Positions 25,276 to 35,663 of a stretch of DNA of 64,000 nt are shown here, piece by piece (the stretch's first letter is position 1; the number at the start of each line of letters is the position of its first letter). Where the stretch lies: NCBI RefSeq assembly GCF_000166275.1, contig NZ_CM001023.1, positions 2,359,001 through 2,423,000 of the forward strand, written 5' to 3'. This DNA is from Algoriphagus machipongonensis. Its GTDB lineage: Bacteria; Bacteroidota; Bacteroidia; Cytophagales; Cyclobacteriaceae. Under the pieces are notes generated by a model that did no database searches, was not told where the DNA came from, and saw only the letters and a program-made list of their open reading frames with translations. The position numbers and the translations under genes are program-made.

Positions 25276-27513
25276 TTACAATTTCTTACCCTTTAACCTA
25301 AGACTATTCAAAACTACCGAGACGGAACTGAAGGCCATGGCTCCACCTGCAATCATCGGATCCAACAAGAAGCCGTTAATTGGATAAAGCAAACCTGCAG
25401 CAATCGGAATCCCAATTAGATTGTAAATAAAGGCCCAAAATAGGTTTTGATGAATTCCATGAACAGTCATTTTTGAAAGCCTTAAAGCCTTTGGAATTGC
25501 CTCTAAATCGGAAGATATAATGGTCATTTTAGCCACATCCATCGCAATGTCAGATCCATGACCCATCGCAATGCTGACATCTGCCTGTGCCAAAGCTTCG
25601 GAATCATTTATCCCATCGCCGACCATCGCGACGACTTTTCCCTGGCTTTGAAGGTCCTTGATGAATTCTGATTTGTCAGAAGGTAAAACCTCCGATCTAA
25701 AATCAGTCAGACCAACTTGCTTGGCTACTTCTGCCGCTGTCTGCTGATTGTCTCCAGTCAGCATGTAGACATCGATCTTTTGGTTTTTTAGCTCCTCGAT
25801 TGCCTTTTTTGAACTAGGCTTGATTTCATCAGAAATGGATAAAACTGCAAGAAGTTCATTTTTATTGGCAAAGTAAATCACGGTTTTGGCCTCTGATTTC
25901 CATTGATTCGCTTTCTTCTCAAACTCATTTGAAATCGAAATTCCTTCTGATTCCAGCAGTCTTTGATTGCCGACGAAATAAGTCATTCCTGATTCATCCT
26001 CTGCTTTGGCTCCTTTGCCAGTGATACTTTGGAAATTCTGAATTTTAGATTTATTGACCTGGCTTTCTACCAAATGCTTTGAAACTGCCTCTGCTAATGG
26101 ATGCTCTGACTTGGATTCAATAGCCAGAAGAATTGGACTAAAATCTTTTCTTAGTTCTTCAGAAAGCCATTTTTCATTGCTTACACTTGGTTTTCCTGCT
26201 GTGATGGTTCCTGTTTTATCTAATACAATCGCATTTACATTGTGCGCTAATTCCAAGCTTTCGGCATCCTTGATCAGGATATTGTTTTCTGCTCCTTTTC
26301 CAACTCCCACCATGATAGCGGTAGGGGTGGCAAGGCCCAAAGCACAAGGACATGCAATCACCAAGACTGTCACGGAAGTCAGAAGAGCATGGGTAAATGC
26401 CTCATCTCCACCAAAAAACATCCAAGCTCCAAAGGTTATAATAGAAATAAGAATTACGGTAGGGACAAAGATTCCAGCGATTTTATCCGCCAACTTCTGT
26501 ACTGGAGCTTTGCTGCCTTGAGCTTCCTGCACTCGTTTGATTATTTGGGAAAGGAGAGTTTCACTACCAACTTTTTCTGCCTTGAAATGAAAGCTACCTT
26601 TTTGATTGACCGTGCCTGCAAAGACTGCATCCTTTTCTTTTTTCTCTACTGGAACAGGTTCGCCAGAAATCATACTTTCATCGACGAAAGAGCTGCCTGA
26701 GATTACACTGCCATCTACAGGGATTTTTTCGCCTGGTCTGACGATGATTTCATAGCCTTTCTGGACTTCTGAAATTCGGATTTCTTTTTCCTTTCCATCG
26801 ATAATCGCTTTTAGTGATTTTGGTTGAAGCCCCATCAGCTTTTTTAAAGCCGTAGTAGTATTGGACTTTGCTTTTTCTTCGAGAAGCTTACCAAAACTGA
26901 TAAAGGTGATAATGACAGTAGCCGCTTCAAAATAAACATGAGGCATGATCCCTCTTTCAGTCCAGAACTCTGGAAATAACGTGTTTAGAACACTGAAAAC
27001 AAATGCTATTCCGGTACTCAAAGCTACCAGCGTATCCATATTTGCTTTGCCATACTTGGCTTGCTTCAAGGCATTTACAAAGAAGCTTTTACCAAAAATG
27101 AAGAGAACAGGAATTGCTAAAACCATAGAAATCCATTTTCCCGGTTCCCAATCCATAAAAAACATCCCAAGAATAAATATCGGAAGGGTCAGAATTGCTG
27201 CTCCAATCGTTCTTTTCTTGACTTCTTCGTAATATTCTTGTTGTGCTTTCTCTCCGGCTTCTTCTGAATTTCCGTCAGTGACGACCAAACCATAACCGAT
27301 CGCGGTCAAAGCTTCATTTAAACCCTCAGGTTGAATTTGGCTGGGATCATATTCCACTAAGACAGAATTGGATGCGAAATTGACCGAAGCAGATTTTACA
27401 CCATCAGTATAGGATAAAATGGTTTCAACACTATTTGCACAGGATGCACAAGTCATCCCAGTGACTGGGAAAGTGTTTTTTACTAATTCTATATTACTTG
27501 CAGTGGTTGACAT
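25276..27513 (-). CDS. copA: Copper-translocating P1B-type ATPase CopA
   Basis: The 745-residue protein has one N-terminal HMA domain (GMTCASC at residues 19-25). The transmembrane core carries the CPC ion-site in [12 protein letters not shown] near residue 390 and phosphorylation Asp in VLDKTGT near 430. The nucleotide-binding domain has SEHPLAEA near 470, and the hinge is [12 protein letters not shown] near 630. The last helices end in NPxxAxxAM-type [19 protein letters not shown], matching Cu(I) specificity (MxxxS). It expels cytoplasmic Cu(I). It lies upstream of the HMA chaperone gene on the same strand. Confidence 0.95.
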   Translation of the reverse strand: MSTTASNIELVKNTFPVTGMTCASCANSVETILSYTDGVKSASVNFASNSVLVEYDPSQIQPEGLNEALTAIGYGLVVTDGNSEEAGEKAQQEYYEEVKKRTIGAAILTLPIFILGMFFMDWEPGKWISMVLAIPVLFIFGKSFFVNALKQAKYGKANMDTLVALSTGIAFVFSVLNTLFPEFWTERGIMPHVYFEAATVIITFISFGKLLEEKAKSNTTTALKKLMGLQPKSLKAIIDGKEKEIRISEVQKGYEIIVRPGEKIPVDGSVISGSSFVDESMISGEPVPVEKKEKDAVFAGTVNQKGSFHFKAEKVGSETLLSQIIKRVQEAQGSKAPVQKLADKIAGIFVPTVILISIITFGAWMFFGGDEAFTHALLTSVTVLVIACPCALGLATPTAIMVGVGKGAENNILIKDAESLELAHNVNAIVLDKTGTITAGKPSVSNEKWLSEELRKDFSPILLAIESKSEHPLAEAVSKHLVESQVNKSKIQNFQSITGKGAKAEDESGMTYFVGNQRLLESEGISISNEFEKKANQWKSEAKTVIYFANKNELLAVLSISDEIKPSSKKAIEELKNQKIDVYMLTGDNQQTAAEVAKQVGLTDFRSEVLPSDKSEFIKDLQSQGKVVAMVGDGINDSEALAQADVSIAMGHGSDIAMDVAKMTIISSDLEAIPKALRLSKMTVHGIHQNLFWAFIYNLIGIPIAAGLLYPINGFLLDPMIAGGAMAFSSVSVVLNSLRLKGKKL

Positions 27514-27589
27514 GATGTGTTGTGGTCTAATGACTTTACAAACTTCGGAATTATGTCATCCAATTTTGTTATGGAATTTTGAGCTTCTT

Positions 27590-28840
27590 TTATAAGATTT
27601 TGTCGGATGGAGAACTTTCCTCCATTCTGAATTTTACGATAACAGATGAAGCGATGGTCAGTATTCCAATGGAAAAAATAGCTACTGGAATTCCCCATTG
27701 GTCAGCAAGAATTCCTGATAAAATGGCTCCAAAAGCATATCCCAGGTCTCTCCATAATCGAAATGTGCCAATACTTTCTGCTCGTTGTACTGGATGGGTA
27801 TGATCAGCGATTGCGGCCATAAATGTGGGGTAAACCAAAGCTGTTCCAAAACCCAAAAGCACCATAAATAAAATCTGAAGATGGTAATTCATCAAATTTG
27901 GAAGAAGCAAGAGGGTCAAACCTTGAAGGAGCATTCCGCCAAAAATCATCTTCTTTTTAGAAAATCGATCCGCCATTTTCCCTGTTCCAAGCTGACCAAT
28001 TCCCCAAATCAAAGGATAAGTAGCAGTAATTACACCTGTTTGGTTCAGACTAAATCCATTGGATAATAATAAAACTGGCAAAAGTCCCCAGACCATTCCG
28101 TCATTAAGGTTGTTGATCAATCCAGCTTGGGTGATGCTACTTAAGGTCTTGTTTTTGATTGAGGTTTGAAGAAAAACTCGTTCTACTTTTTCTAAAGTTG
28201 CTATTTCTGACTCTTTTTTCACAAAGTGATGGGTGTCTTTGACCAGAAAAATAGAAAGGAGTAATCCCAGAATAGAAACCACAACTCCTATATAAAACGG
28301 AGTGGGGGATACTCCGAATTTCTCAGCTAGGTACGCGGATAAATAAGCGCTGACTCCCAAGGATAAATAGCCTGCAAACTCATTCATTCCCATCGCAAAA
28401 CCCCTGTCTTTTTCACCGACTAAATCGATTTTCATGATGACCGTACTTCCCCAAGTCAAGCCTTGGCTGACTCCTAGAAGGACATTTGCTAGAATAACAT
28501 AATTCCAATTGCTAGCAAAAATCAAAAGAATTGGAACTGGAATGGCTAAAATCCAACCTAAAATCAACAGCTTCTTTCGACCGAAATTATTGGCAAATTT
28601 CCCTGTCAGGTAATTGGTTATTGCTTTGGAGAAACCAAAAGCTGTGATGAAAGATAAAAAGGCAAAATTGGAACTCAGACCGAAAATTTCAGAAGCATAC
28701 TGAGGGAAAATTGAACGTTCCATTCCCAGCATCGATCCAACCAAAGCGTTGACAATGACCAAGATGAGGAATTGTTTCCAGTTTGCTTTTAGACCTAAAA
28801 TAGGATTCGTCAAGAGATTAGAATTTGACACAAAGGTCAC
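27590..28840 (-). CDS. MFS transporter
   Basis: The 416-residue membrane protein has about 12 hydrophobic segments, a GRKKLLILGW loop 2-3 motif and a matching second-half loop (KMADRFSKKKMIFGGM). It belongs to the drug:H+ antiporter-like MFS branch, but the substrate cannot be told. It lies between copA (76 nt away) and the Crp-type regulator on the same strand, so a link to metal stress is possible but unproven. Confidence 0.85.
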   Translation of the reverse strand: MTFVSNSNLLTNPILGLKANWKQFLILVIVNALVGSMLGMERSIFPQYASEIFGLSSNFAFLSFITAFGFSKAITNYLTGKFANNFGRKKLLILGWILAIPVPILLIFASNWNYVILANVLLGVSQGLTWGSTVIMKIDLVGEKDRGFAMGMNEFAGYLSLGVSAYLSAYLAEKFGVSPTPFYIGVVVSILGLLLSIFLVKDTHHFVKKESEIATLEKVERVFLQTSIKNKTLSSITQAGLINNLNDGMVWGLLPVLLLSNGFSLNQTGVITATYPLIWGIGQLGTGKMADRFSKKKMIFGGMLLQGLTLLLLPNLMNYHLQILFMVLLGFGTALVYPTFMAAIADHTHPVQRAESIGTFRLWRDLGYAFGAILSGILADQWGIPVAIFSIGILTIASSVIVKFRMEESSPSDKIL

Positions 28841-28878
28841 TTTCCCTGCTTCCTGATCCTTTTACATTTGTTAAATAA

Positions 28879-29463
28879 TCAACGGATGCTCGCCCGGATT
28901 CTACTAAGGCTTACTTGGGTGATACCAAGGTAAGATGCGATATGTTTTAATGGGATTCTTTCCAAAAGTGAGGGGAAACCGCTTAGTAATTGTCGGTATC
29001 TTTCATCAGCACTATGAAATTGCAAACTTTCAATTCGATTGACATAAGCTACGTAGGACATTTCCATCATTTTTCTAAATAGCCTTTCAATTTCTGGGTA
29101 AGAATCAAACAAGGTTTCCAATTTGGAGGCTGAGATTCCGATAAGTTCGGTGTCTTCTATAGCTTGAATTGCCTTTTTGCTGGGCTTTCCAGTGAACAAA
29201 CTTTCGGCGCGGATAATCATGTCATTCTCAAAAGCAAAATATTCGGTGACATCTATTCCATCCTTCAAATAATAGATTCTTGCAAGACCGGAGCTGACAA
29301 AATAATAGGTGCGACAAGTTTGCCCAATTTCTTGGACGTGTTTGTTTTTGGGAGTTTTGATTTCGAAAGCTATGGAATTTAAGGCTTCAGCTGCCTCTTC
29401 TGAAATGGGCTGGATAGCCCTAAAATAAGCGAGTAAAGAGGGGAAGCCTTGTGTTTTTTCCAT
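28879..29463 (-). CDS. Crp/Fnr-family regulator
   Basis: The N-terminal cyclic-nucleotide-binding-like domain (residues ~10-115, YYFVSSGLARIYYLKDG, VTEYFAFENDMI) is joined to a helical dimer region and a short helix-turn-helix at the C-terminus (LKHIASYLGITQVSLSRIRASI, ~172-194). It lacks the Fnr cysteine set and an RxSR-type cAMP site, so the ligand is unknown. It lies 38 nt upstream of the MFS gene on the same strand and may control it. Confidence 0.88.
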   Translation of the reverse strand: MEKTQGFPSLLAYFRAIQPISEEAAEALNSIAFEIKTPKNKHVQEIGQTCRTYYFVSSGLARIYYLKDGIDVTEYFAFENDMIIRAESLFTGKPSKKAIQAIEDTELIGISASKLETLFDSYPEIERLFRKMMEMSYVAYVNRIESLQFHSADERYRQLLSGFPSLLERIPLKHIASYLGITQVSLSRIRASIR

Positions 29464-29493
29464 CTTTAAATGTAAGGAATTCGACTAATGAAT

Positions 29494-30066
29494 TTACAAT
29501 TGATCAAGGCTCTTACGAATTGATTTTTTGTCTTTTTTAAACTCAGAAGGAGTCATCCCAGTCTCTTTTTTGAACTGGGTAGAAAGGTAGGCAACACTGG
29601 AATAATCCATTTTGAAAGCGATTTCGGATAATGTTAGCTCATTGTAGATGAGCAGCTCTTTGATCTTTTCGATTTTCTGCCTGGTGATGAATTTTTCTAT
29701 AGTGATACCCTCTACAGAGGAAAATAAACGCGATAAATGAGAGTATTCCTGATTTAGTTTTTCTGCCAAAAAAGTAGAATAATTGGTGAGCAGAACTTCA
29801 TTTGAATAATGAATTTGATCAATCAATAGTGATTTTATCTTTGATATGATTGCTGATTTTTCACCTTTCAAAAGTTCGAATCCCTGATTATCTAATTTCG
29901 AGGAAAGAAGCTCTTCTTGATTCTCAGTTAAATTTTCCTGAAGGATAACTTTCCCCAACTCTACTGATTGAAAAGAGATTTCTAACTCATTCATGGTCGT
30001 TTTTACTGCTTCAATACAGCGTGGGCAGACCATGTTTTTTATCAGAACTTCTTTTGAATCGCTCAT
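29494..30066 (-). CDS. AraC-family regulator with N-terminal HMA-like domain
   Basis: Residues ~1-70 look like a heavy-metal-associated fold: VLIKNMVCPRCIEAVKTTM carries a CxxC in the usual loop position, followed by SVELGKVIL and a C-terminal LDNQGFELL strand. Residues ~80-190 are an AraC DNA-binding domain (FITRQKIEKIKELL, LTLSEIAFKMDYSSVAYLSTQFKKETGMTPSEFKK). A direct metal-sensing AraC regulator is the natural reading. It lies 10 nt downstream of the TonB receptor gene (30076-32553) on the same strand, and no CueR- or CsoR-type sensor is seen in the window, so it may run the copper genes. Confidence 0.88.
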   Translation of the reverse strand: MSDSKEVLIKNMVCPRCIEAVKTTMNELEISFQSVELGKVILQENLTENQEELLSSKLDNQGFELLKGEKSAIISKIKSLLIDQIHYSNEVLLTNYSTFLAEKLNQEYSHLSRLFSSVEGITIEKFITRQKIEKIKELLIYNELTLSEIAFKMDYSSVAYLSTQFKKETGMTPSEFKKDKKSIRKSLDQL

Positions 30067-30075
30067 TTCAATTAG

Positions 30076-32553
30076 TTAAAACTCTTTCTCGCCAAACTCA
30101 CTTTTGACGAATTTCGCTTTGTTTTTGGAACGATTGAGCGTATAGGAAAGGTTCAAAATGATCATATCTACTTCCTGGATGTAATTTGTAGTCGTGTAGA
30201 ACTCACCGTCCCGATAAGTAGTGATTCGTTGTTCATTGGTGTCCAAAATCCCCATATCGATATTTTGCCATACCAAGTTAGCAGCTAACCTTCCATCCAT
30301 CCAGCTTTTTTTGACAACAATACTCGGGGTGTAAAATCTAGAATCTTCTCCCAGAGCTGTTACTCTTTCAGATAGGTAATTTAATGTTCCCTGAATGCTC
30401 CAGTTTTTCTGGAGGGTGAAAGTGGTGTTGATATTGATTGAATGTACCCAGCTCTCCGTATTTACAGGACGATCATCAAAACTGCCTTTTATGGAATAAT
30501 GGTAGAGATTTAATCCTCCGAAGACTTTCCACCAGCTGGTTGGAAATATTTCAAGTCCCATGTCAATTCCCGTGGATTTTCCTGTTCCAACATTGGAATA
30601 AATTCTATTCAAAATCGTGTCATTGTAAACGGTGTTTACTCTATTTACCAGATTTTTCACTCTGGAATGGTACGCTGTCGCATAAAAGCTAGAAGCATCC
30701 CAGGTTTTAATGACTCCCAATTCTACTTGGTTGATAAATTCAGGGAGGAGGTTTGGATCACCTTGCTCCAAGGTTTCGCTGTGTTCTCTTTCTGGGAAAG
30801 GATTCATTTTGAACGTGGTAGTTCTCTCTACTCTTTGGCTGAAGCTTGCTTTCAGTTGAAGCTCCTCATTTACCTGATAACCTAGGTTTGCACTAAAGAA
30901 TGGTCTGATAAAATCGTACTGATATACGGTGTCTACAATACCAGCTTTATCTTCCAGATCAAAACTTCGATCCATGCTTTCCACTCTAAGGCCTATGCCA
31001 TAATTGAATTTTTCAAATTCCTTATCAAGTTGTAGATAGGCTGCATGGATATTCCTCTTTAATTCAACGTTACTTGAAAATTCTGGAACCAGTTCAAATT
31101 CACCTGTTTCATTATTTTTTCTCTCATAAAGGAAGTCTCCCTTATGATCTAATTTTCGGAATTGATATCCCGCTAATAATTGACCAAATGAATAGGGCTT
31201 GAAAGTATAGTCTAAATTATAGCGAATTCCGTTTAATGGATTATCGTTGGTGTTGTATTCCTCTTGGTACACTGTGCTTAGATCAGGATAACCTAAGTTT
31301 AGATTAGAAGTTGGACCACCTAGCATACTGTATTCATAGAGGAAGGAGGTGCTTATTTTGGATTCATTCTCAAAAATGTGAGAATAATCAAGGCTTCCTA
31401 AAACTACATCACCTCTTCGGCTTTGGTCATTGGCATTAAAATATTGGAAATTATAAAGTTCCTGCCCATTTGCTATGGCGTGATTGTCATAATAGAGAAT
31501 GTCGGCAGTTCGAAGTTTGTCTCTGACAGCTCCATAGAATCCAAGGCTAAAAGCACTTCTTTCGGATGGATTATATCCAATCGTAAATCTTCCGGAGTAG
31601 TTTTTTTCGTCGATGCTTCTTTCTCCTTCAGAAGGAAAAAATGTGGTTGTGTCACCGGACATGGTCATCACATTCCCAACTCTTCTTCCAGCGATGTCAT
31701 TTCTCTGAAAACTGGCTCCAACGGAAATGTCCCACTTGCCTTTAAGGTAGTTTAGGTTAAAGTCGGCTCCATATCGTTTCGCTCGTTCTGCATTTCCATA
31801 ATTTTCGATTGGAGGCATTCCTAGCTTGGTATTGAACTGCATGTACAAGCCATCGGTAGTTCCTGATTTTGTAATCACGTTGATCATTCCGGCTTTTCCT
31901 TCCGAGTCGTATTGAGCAGAAGGAGAGGAGATCCAATCTATTTTTTCAATACTGTTGGCAGGCAATTGACTTAGAATCATCATAGGGTCAGATTGAACGG
32001 GTTTCCCATTGATCATCACCACAAACCCACTTGTACCCCTAATAGAAATCTGGCCATCTACATTGATGGCTACCCCTGGAAGGTTTTTAAGAATATCAGC
32101 CGCATTTCCTCCCTGTGCTGCCTGGAAACTTTCTGCAGAATAACTTTGCTTCTGTAATTGAAATTCGGTGGAAAGTTTTTGGCCTTGGATTTCCACACCT
32201 TCGAGCGTAGTCTGATCTGGTGAGATAGAAAGTACTCCTAGGTTTTTGCTTTCCTTGTCGCCTAAATGTAAATCTGAAATAGTTTTAGATCCATAGCCGA
32301 TATAGGTGATTTTTAACAAATAATCTCCTGCATCTAACTCTGAAATTAAAAATGCCCCTTCTTCATCAGTGATTCCACCATTGATCAAGGAACTATCGGA
32401 TAGTTGATATACTGCTACGCTGGCAAATTCCAATGGAACCTGAGTGAGCTCATCATGGATGAACCCTGAGATACTTGATTGTCCGAAAACTACTTGTGAA
32501 ACTTGAAAGAACAGAATTATAAATACTCCTGTGAATAACTTGGGCATTGACAT
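30076..32553 (-). CDS. TonB-dependent receptor / outer-membrane beta-barrel family protein
   Basis: The 825-residue protein has a signal peptide (cleavage near VFG-QSS) and a carboxypeptidase-regulatory domain (SGFIHDELTQVPLEFASVAV, ~29-115). The plug follows (~130-230, AADILKNLPGVAINVDGQISIRG, VVMINGKPVQSDPMMIL) and then a long barrel. It has the outer_membrane_beta-barrel family pattern rather than a classical siderophore receptor. It is translated 10 nt ahead of the HMA-AraC regulator, so its substrate may be a metal or metal chelate. That is inference from context. Confidence 0.88.
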   Translation of the reverse strand: MSMPKLFTGVFIILFFQVSQVVFGQSSISGFIHDELTQVPLEFASVAVYQLSDSSLINGGITDEEGAFLISELDAGDYLLKITYIGYGSKTISDLHLGDKESKNLGVLSISPDQTTLEGVEIQGQKLSTEFQLQKQSYSAESFQAAQGGNAADILKNLPGVAINVDGQISIRGTSGFVVMINGKPVQSDPMMILSQLPANSIEKIDWISSPSAQYDSEGKAGMINVITKSGTTDGLYMQFNTKLGMPPIENYGNAERAKRYGADFNLNYLKGKWDISVGASFQRNDIAGRRVGNVMTMSGDTTTFFPSEGERSIDEKNYSGRFTIGYNPSERSAFSLGFYGAVRDKLRTADILYYDNHAIANGQELYNFQYFNANDQSRRGDVVLGSLDYSHIFENESKISTSFLYEYSMLGGPTSNLNLGYPDLSTVYQEEYNTNDNPLNGIRYNLDYTFKPYSFGQLLAGYQFRKLDHKGDFLYERKNNETGEFELVPEFSSNVELKRNIHAAYLQLDKEFEKFNYGIGLRVESMDRSFDLEDKAGIVDTVYQYDFIRPFFSANLGYQVNEELQLKASFSQRVERTTTFKMNPFPEREHSETLEQGDPNLLPEFINQVELGVIKTWDASSFYATAYHSRVKNLVNRVNTVYNDTILNRIYSNVGTGKSTGIDMGLEIFPTSWWKVFGGLNLYHYSIKGSFDDRPVNTESWVHSININTTFTLQKNWSIQGTLNYLSERVTALGEDSRFYTPSIVVKKSWMDGRLAANLVWQNIDMGILDTNEQRITTYRDGEFYTTTNYIQEVDMIILNLSYTLNRSKNKAKFVKSEFGEKEF

Positions 32554-32650
32554 AAGTCAAAAGTAATTCAAAAACGGTTATTTAAGCATCCTGCTTTTCT
32601 CCTGAAATCAATTCTGGTAATAATTTTTAATTGTTCCAAATAATAAAAAA

Positions 32651-32681
32651 CCCGAAACCTAGCTTTTGCAAGTATTTCGGG
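32651..32681 (-). terminator. Terminator of the matB-madL-madM operon
   Basis: CCCGAAA pairs with TTTCGGG around a 17-nt partly self-complementary loop, and the A-run on the left forms a T-run for minus-strand transcripts. It lies ~160 nt after the madM stop. Confidence 0.65.
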
Positions 32682-32843
32682 TGTGTTGGTTTAGTTTTCA
32701 ATTATTATTTATTACGCCTTTTTAGTCATATATATTCTAGAAGTAATTAATAATATACCTGCAACAAGTGGCTTAATGACTTTGTAAAATCACCGAATAA
32801 AGGTGTTCAACTTTGAAAGTAAGGTAGAGAAATAGTTGAATGA

Positions 32844-33605
32844 TCAAGAAAAAATAAATTCCAATACCAGATAAAAAAGGGATGGGCAAATCAAACAGCC
32901 CAATCCTGTATAAAATGTAGCGGTTACTGCACCATAAGGAACCAATTTTGGATCTGTAGCAGCTAATCCTGCCGCGACGCCGCTGGAAGTACCCATGATC
33001 CCCCCGTAGGCCATTGCTGATCCAGGGCTTTTTAGGCCTATTTTTTTGGCAAATACTGGGGTGAAAATGGTGACAGCAATTGTCTTAACTACTCCAATTG
33101 CAATACTCAAAGCTATGATATCAGAGTCAGCTCCCAAAGCAGCACCAGTAACAGGTCCCACGATGTAGGTGCATGCACCTGCGCCTATGGTACACAAACT
33201 GATAGGGTCCGAAATTCCCCACATATATGCTACCGCTACTCCAGAGAAAAAGAAGATCAAAATCCCAAATAGTAGAGAGGCAAATCCTAATAACCCGGAT
33301 TTCTTCACCAAGACATAACTTGCTCCCATGGCTGTTGCCACAATTGCAAAATCCCGAAACATGGAACCACCAAGAGTTCCTATTCCCTGAAAGATAGGGA
33401 TGTCTGCTATCCCTTTTGAACCACCTGTAAACAGACCTCCTAAGTATCCTAGGACTAGACCAAGGAAAATAGCTATGGCAGAACCTGGGATTTTTCCTTG
33501 AAAGAATTTTTTGGAAAGTATTTCGGAACCAAATGCTAAAACTCCTATGCAGAAGAAACCAACGATTAGTCCATTCTTGTCCACTACTTTTAGTAATTCT
33601 TCCAT
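32844..33605 (-). CDS. madM: Malonate transporter subunit MadM
   Basis: The 253-residue membrane protein has about eight hydrophobic helices and the MadM markers GSAIAIFLGLVLGYLGG, GGSMFRDFAIVATAMG, and SAMAYGGIMGTSSGVAAGLAATDPKLVPYGAVTATFYTG near the C-terminus. With MadL it forms a malonate importer. The ATG is 1 nt from the madL stop and follows matB-madL, so uptake and activation are encoded together. Confidence 0.92.
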   Translation of the reverse strand: MEELLKVVDKNGLIVGFFCIGVLAFGSEILSKKFFQGKIPGSAIAIFLGLVLGYLGGLFTGGSKGIADIPIFQGIGTLGGSMFRDFAIVATAMGASYVLVKKSGLLGFASLLFGILIFFFSGVAVAYMWGISDPISLCTIGAGACTYIVGPVTGAALGADSDIIALSIAIGVVKTIAVTIFTPVFAKKIGLKSPGSAMAYGGIMGTSSGVAAGLAATDPKLVPYGAVTATFYTGLGCLICPSLFYLVLEFIFS

Positions 33606-33606
33606 G

Positions 33607-33966
33607 CTAAATCTCTTTGAAGAACCTTAAAAGGAAAGGGAAGAAAATAAATGCAAATGCCACTGGAATTAATCCCACTAAAACAGCCAATAGCCCACTG
33701 GAGACAGCAGATTGTACATTCAAACTGGCAGCCATTGCGATGACAACCGGTATGTACATTTTATTCCAAAAGTTGATACCCAATATCAATTCAGTATTCC
33801 ACCAACCTTTCCTTTCGAAAAGTTCTTTTAATAGCATCAAAATGATCATGGCAAAACCAACTCCACCTACATTGGAATTGATACCTATTAATTTACCTAA
33901 AATTTCACCTAGCCATTGCCCAAGGAGATAAGAGAAAGAAAGTAAAGCTAAACCGTATATGAACAT
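33607..33966 (-). CDS. madL: Malonate transporter subunit MadL
   Basis: The 119-residue protein has four hydrophobic helices and the MadL signature GLALLSFSYLLGQWLGEILG, NVGGVGFAMIILML, and WWNTELILGINFWNKMYIPVVIAMAASLNV. It requires MadM. It sits between matB (5-nt gap) and madM (1-nt gap). Confidence 0.93.
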   Translation of the reverse strand: MFIYGLALLSFSYLLGQWLGEILGKLIGINSNVGGVGFAMIILMLLKELFERKGWWNTELILGINFWNKMYIPVVIAMAASLNVQSAVSSGLLAVLVGLIPVAFAFIFFPFLLRFFKEI

Positions 33967-33971
33967 GGATT

Positions 33972-35450
33972 TTAGAAAAGTTTTTTCAATTCGTTTTTGG
34001 TCACTTTCCCCATCACGTTTCTAGGTAAATCCGGGATGAAGATGTATTTTCTTGGAGTCTTGTAGGAAGGCATCCTTTCTCTAATCCAGGAGTTTAACTC
34101 TTTGGTATCAAATTCTTTATCGGCCACCAATGCCGCAACAACCAATTCTCCCCATTCCTCATCAGGAATTCCCACCACACCACAATCTTTTATTTCTGTG
34201 TGTTTCCTTAATACTTCCTCTATTTCCAAAGCTGAGATTTTATACCCTCCGGACTTGATGATATCTATAGAATCCCTCCCTAAGATTCGATAGTAATTAT
34301 CTTCTAGGACAGCAATGTCTCCAGTTTTAAACCAACCATCTTCTGTAAAACTTTTGGCTGTTGCCTCAGGCTTGCCCCAATACTCTTTGAATACCGATGG
34401 ACCCTTTATCTGAATTTCTCCCGGGTCACCTGCATTTACAGGTTGTCCTTCTTCATCAACTGTTCTTAATAATACGCCAGGAAGAGGTTGTCCAATATGA
34501 CCTGCTCTTCTTTCTCCATGATAAGGGTTACTGACAGCCATACCTATTTCGGTCATTCCATAACGCTCCAGTAAATAATGACCTGAAATTTCTTTCCATT
34601 TTTCCATGACAGAAACAGGCAATGCAGCAGAACCTGAGATCATCAATCTGAAATTTGACATGGCTTGATGCAGTTCTTTTTGTTCCTCTTCAGATAGTTT
34701 TTCCCATTCAGAGATGAGTTTAAAATAAATGGTTGGAACAGCCATAAAGACATTCAATTTCCCTTTAAGGAAAATTTTGAAGACTTCTTTGGCACTGAAT
34801 TGATTTAAAAATTCAACAGTAGCTCCAGACCACAAGGCACAGCAAAGTACATTGATGATGCCATGAACATGATGTAAAGGCAATATTTCGAGAATATAAT
34901 CATCGGAACTCCATTCCCATGCTTTCACCAAAGTGGAAATCTGAGATTCTATATTAGCATGCGTGGTCAATACACCTTTGGGGAGCGAAGTGGTTCCCGA
35001 AGTATAGAGGATCATGGCAGGCCTATCCTTGGATATTTCGGGTAGGGTGAAGGACCTCGAAAACTGTTTGGAATCACTTACATTGAAAAATTTAAATTTG
35101 GGATCTTTTTGGTATTCATTAAGTATGTTTTGGTATTCCTCCCCAACTACAATAATGGAGGCTTGAGTGTCTTCAATAACATATTGCAATGAAGGAAGAG
35201 GGTAGGTGATACATAAAGGAACCGCAATTCCTCCGGCTCTCCAGATTCCCCACTGAGTTGCAACATAGTCAAAACCTGGAGACACCATAAATGCCACTGG
35301 GGATTCGTTCAGGTCTGATTTATCACCTAATAGCATAGAGGCAACTGCATTACTACTATTTGATAAATCTTGGTAAGTATATTCTTTTCCTTGGTCTACA
35401 ATCGCTACTTTTTTAGGATTGTTTTTGGCATTTGCTATTAGCTGAAGCAT
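33972..35450 (-). CDS. matB: Malonyl-CoA synthetase (MatB-like acyl-CoA synthetase)
   Basis: The ANL-superfamily enzyme (492 aa) has the P-loop ILYTSGTTSLPKGVLTTH near residues 146-163, the aromatic motif ERYGMTEIGMA near 297-307, KTGDIA and the hinge GRDSIDIIKSGGYKISALEIE near 393-413, and the catalytic Lys in GKVTKNELKK at the end. Context with the malonate transporter makes malonyl-CoA from malonate, ATP and CoA the likely reaction. No malonyl-CoA decarboxylase (matA) is in this window, so the malonyl-CoA may feed fatty-acid synthesis, or the decarboxylase lies elsewhere. Confidence 0.88.
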   Translation of the reverse strand: MLQLIANAKNNPKKVAIVDQGKEYTYQDLSNSSNAVASMLLGDKSDLNESPVAFMVSPGFDYVATQWGIWRAGGIAVPLCITYPLPSLQYVIEDTQASIIVVGEEYQNILNEYQKDPKFKFFNVSDSKQFSRSFTLPEISKDRPAMILYTSGTTSLPKGVLTTHANIESQISTLVKAWEWSSDDYILEILPLHHVHGIINVLCCALWSGATVEFLNQFSAKEVFKIFLKGKLNVFMAVPTIYFKLISEWEKLSEEEQKELHQAMSNFRLMISGSAALPVSVMEKWKEISGHYLLERYGMTEIGMAVSNPYHGERRAGHIGQPLPGVLLRTVDEEGQPVNAGDPGEIQIKGPSVFKEYWGKPEATAKSFTEDGWFKTGDIAVLEDNYYRILGRDSIDIIKSGGYKISALEIEEVLRKHTEIKDCGVVGIPDEEWGELVVAALVADKEFDTKELNSWIRERMPSYKTPRKYIFIPDLPRNVMGKVTKNELKKLF

Positions 35451-35586
35451 GACAAATTGGGTTGTTAGCTATTGGTTCAATTTGAAATATAGTCCCTAAT
35501 GTTTGAAAATGAAATATTAATGATCCACAATCATTGTTATTAAGAATTGGTTTTTGACTAGCTTTAGAAATAAATAAAATATTTTG

Positions 35587-35604
35587 GTTCTGTATTTGCA
35601 GAAC
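35587..35604. promoter_or_regulatory. Operator 1 (18-bp inverted repeat) between matB and the GbsR/MarR gene
   Basis: GTTCTG-TATTTG-CAGAAC has 6-bp arms. A near-copy precedes the efflux operon at 36143-36160, identical at 14 of 18 positions with the same arm spacing. The -7 box TATCTTTG (35620-35627) lies just downstream, so this is probably the autoregulatory site of the GbsR/MarR regulator. It could also affect matB. Confidence 0.65.
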
Positions 35605-35663
35605 TAACTGAACTTTGTTTATCTTTGTCCCGTTAGTATCGGCATAACCCAAATTAATGGCGT

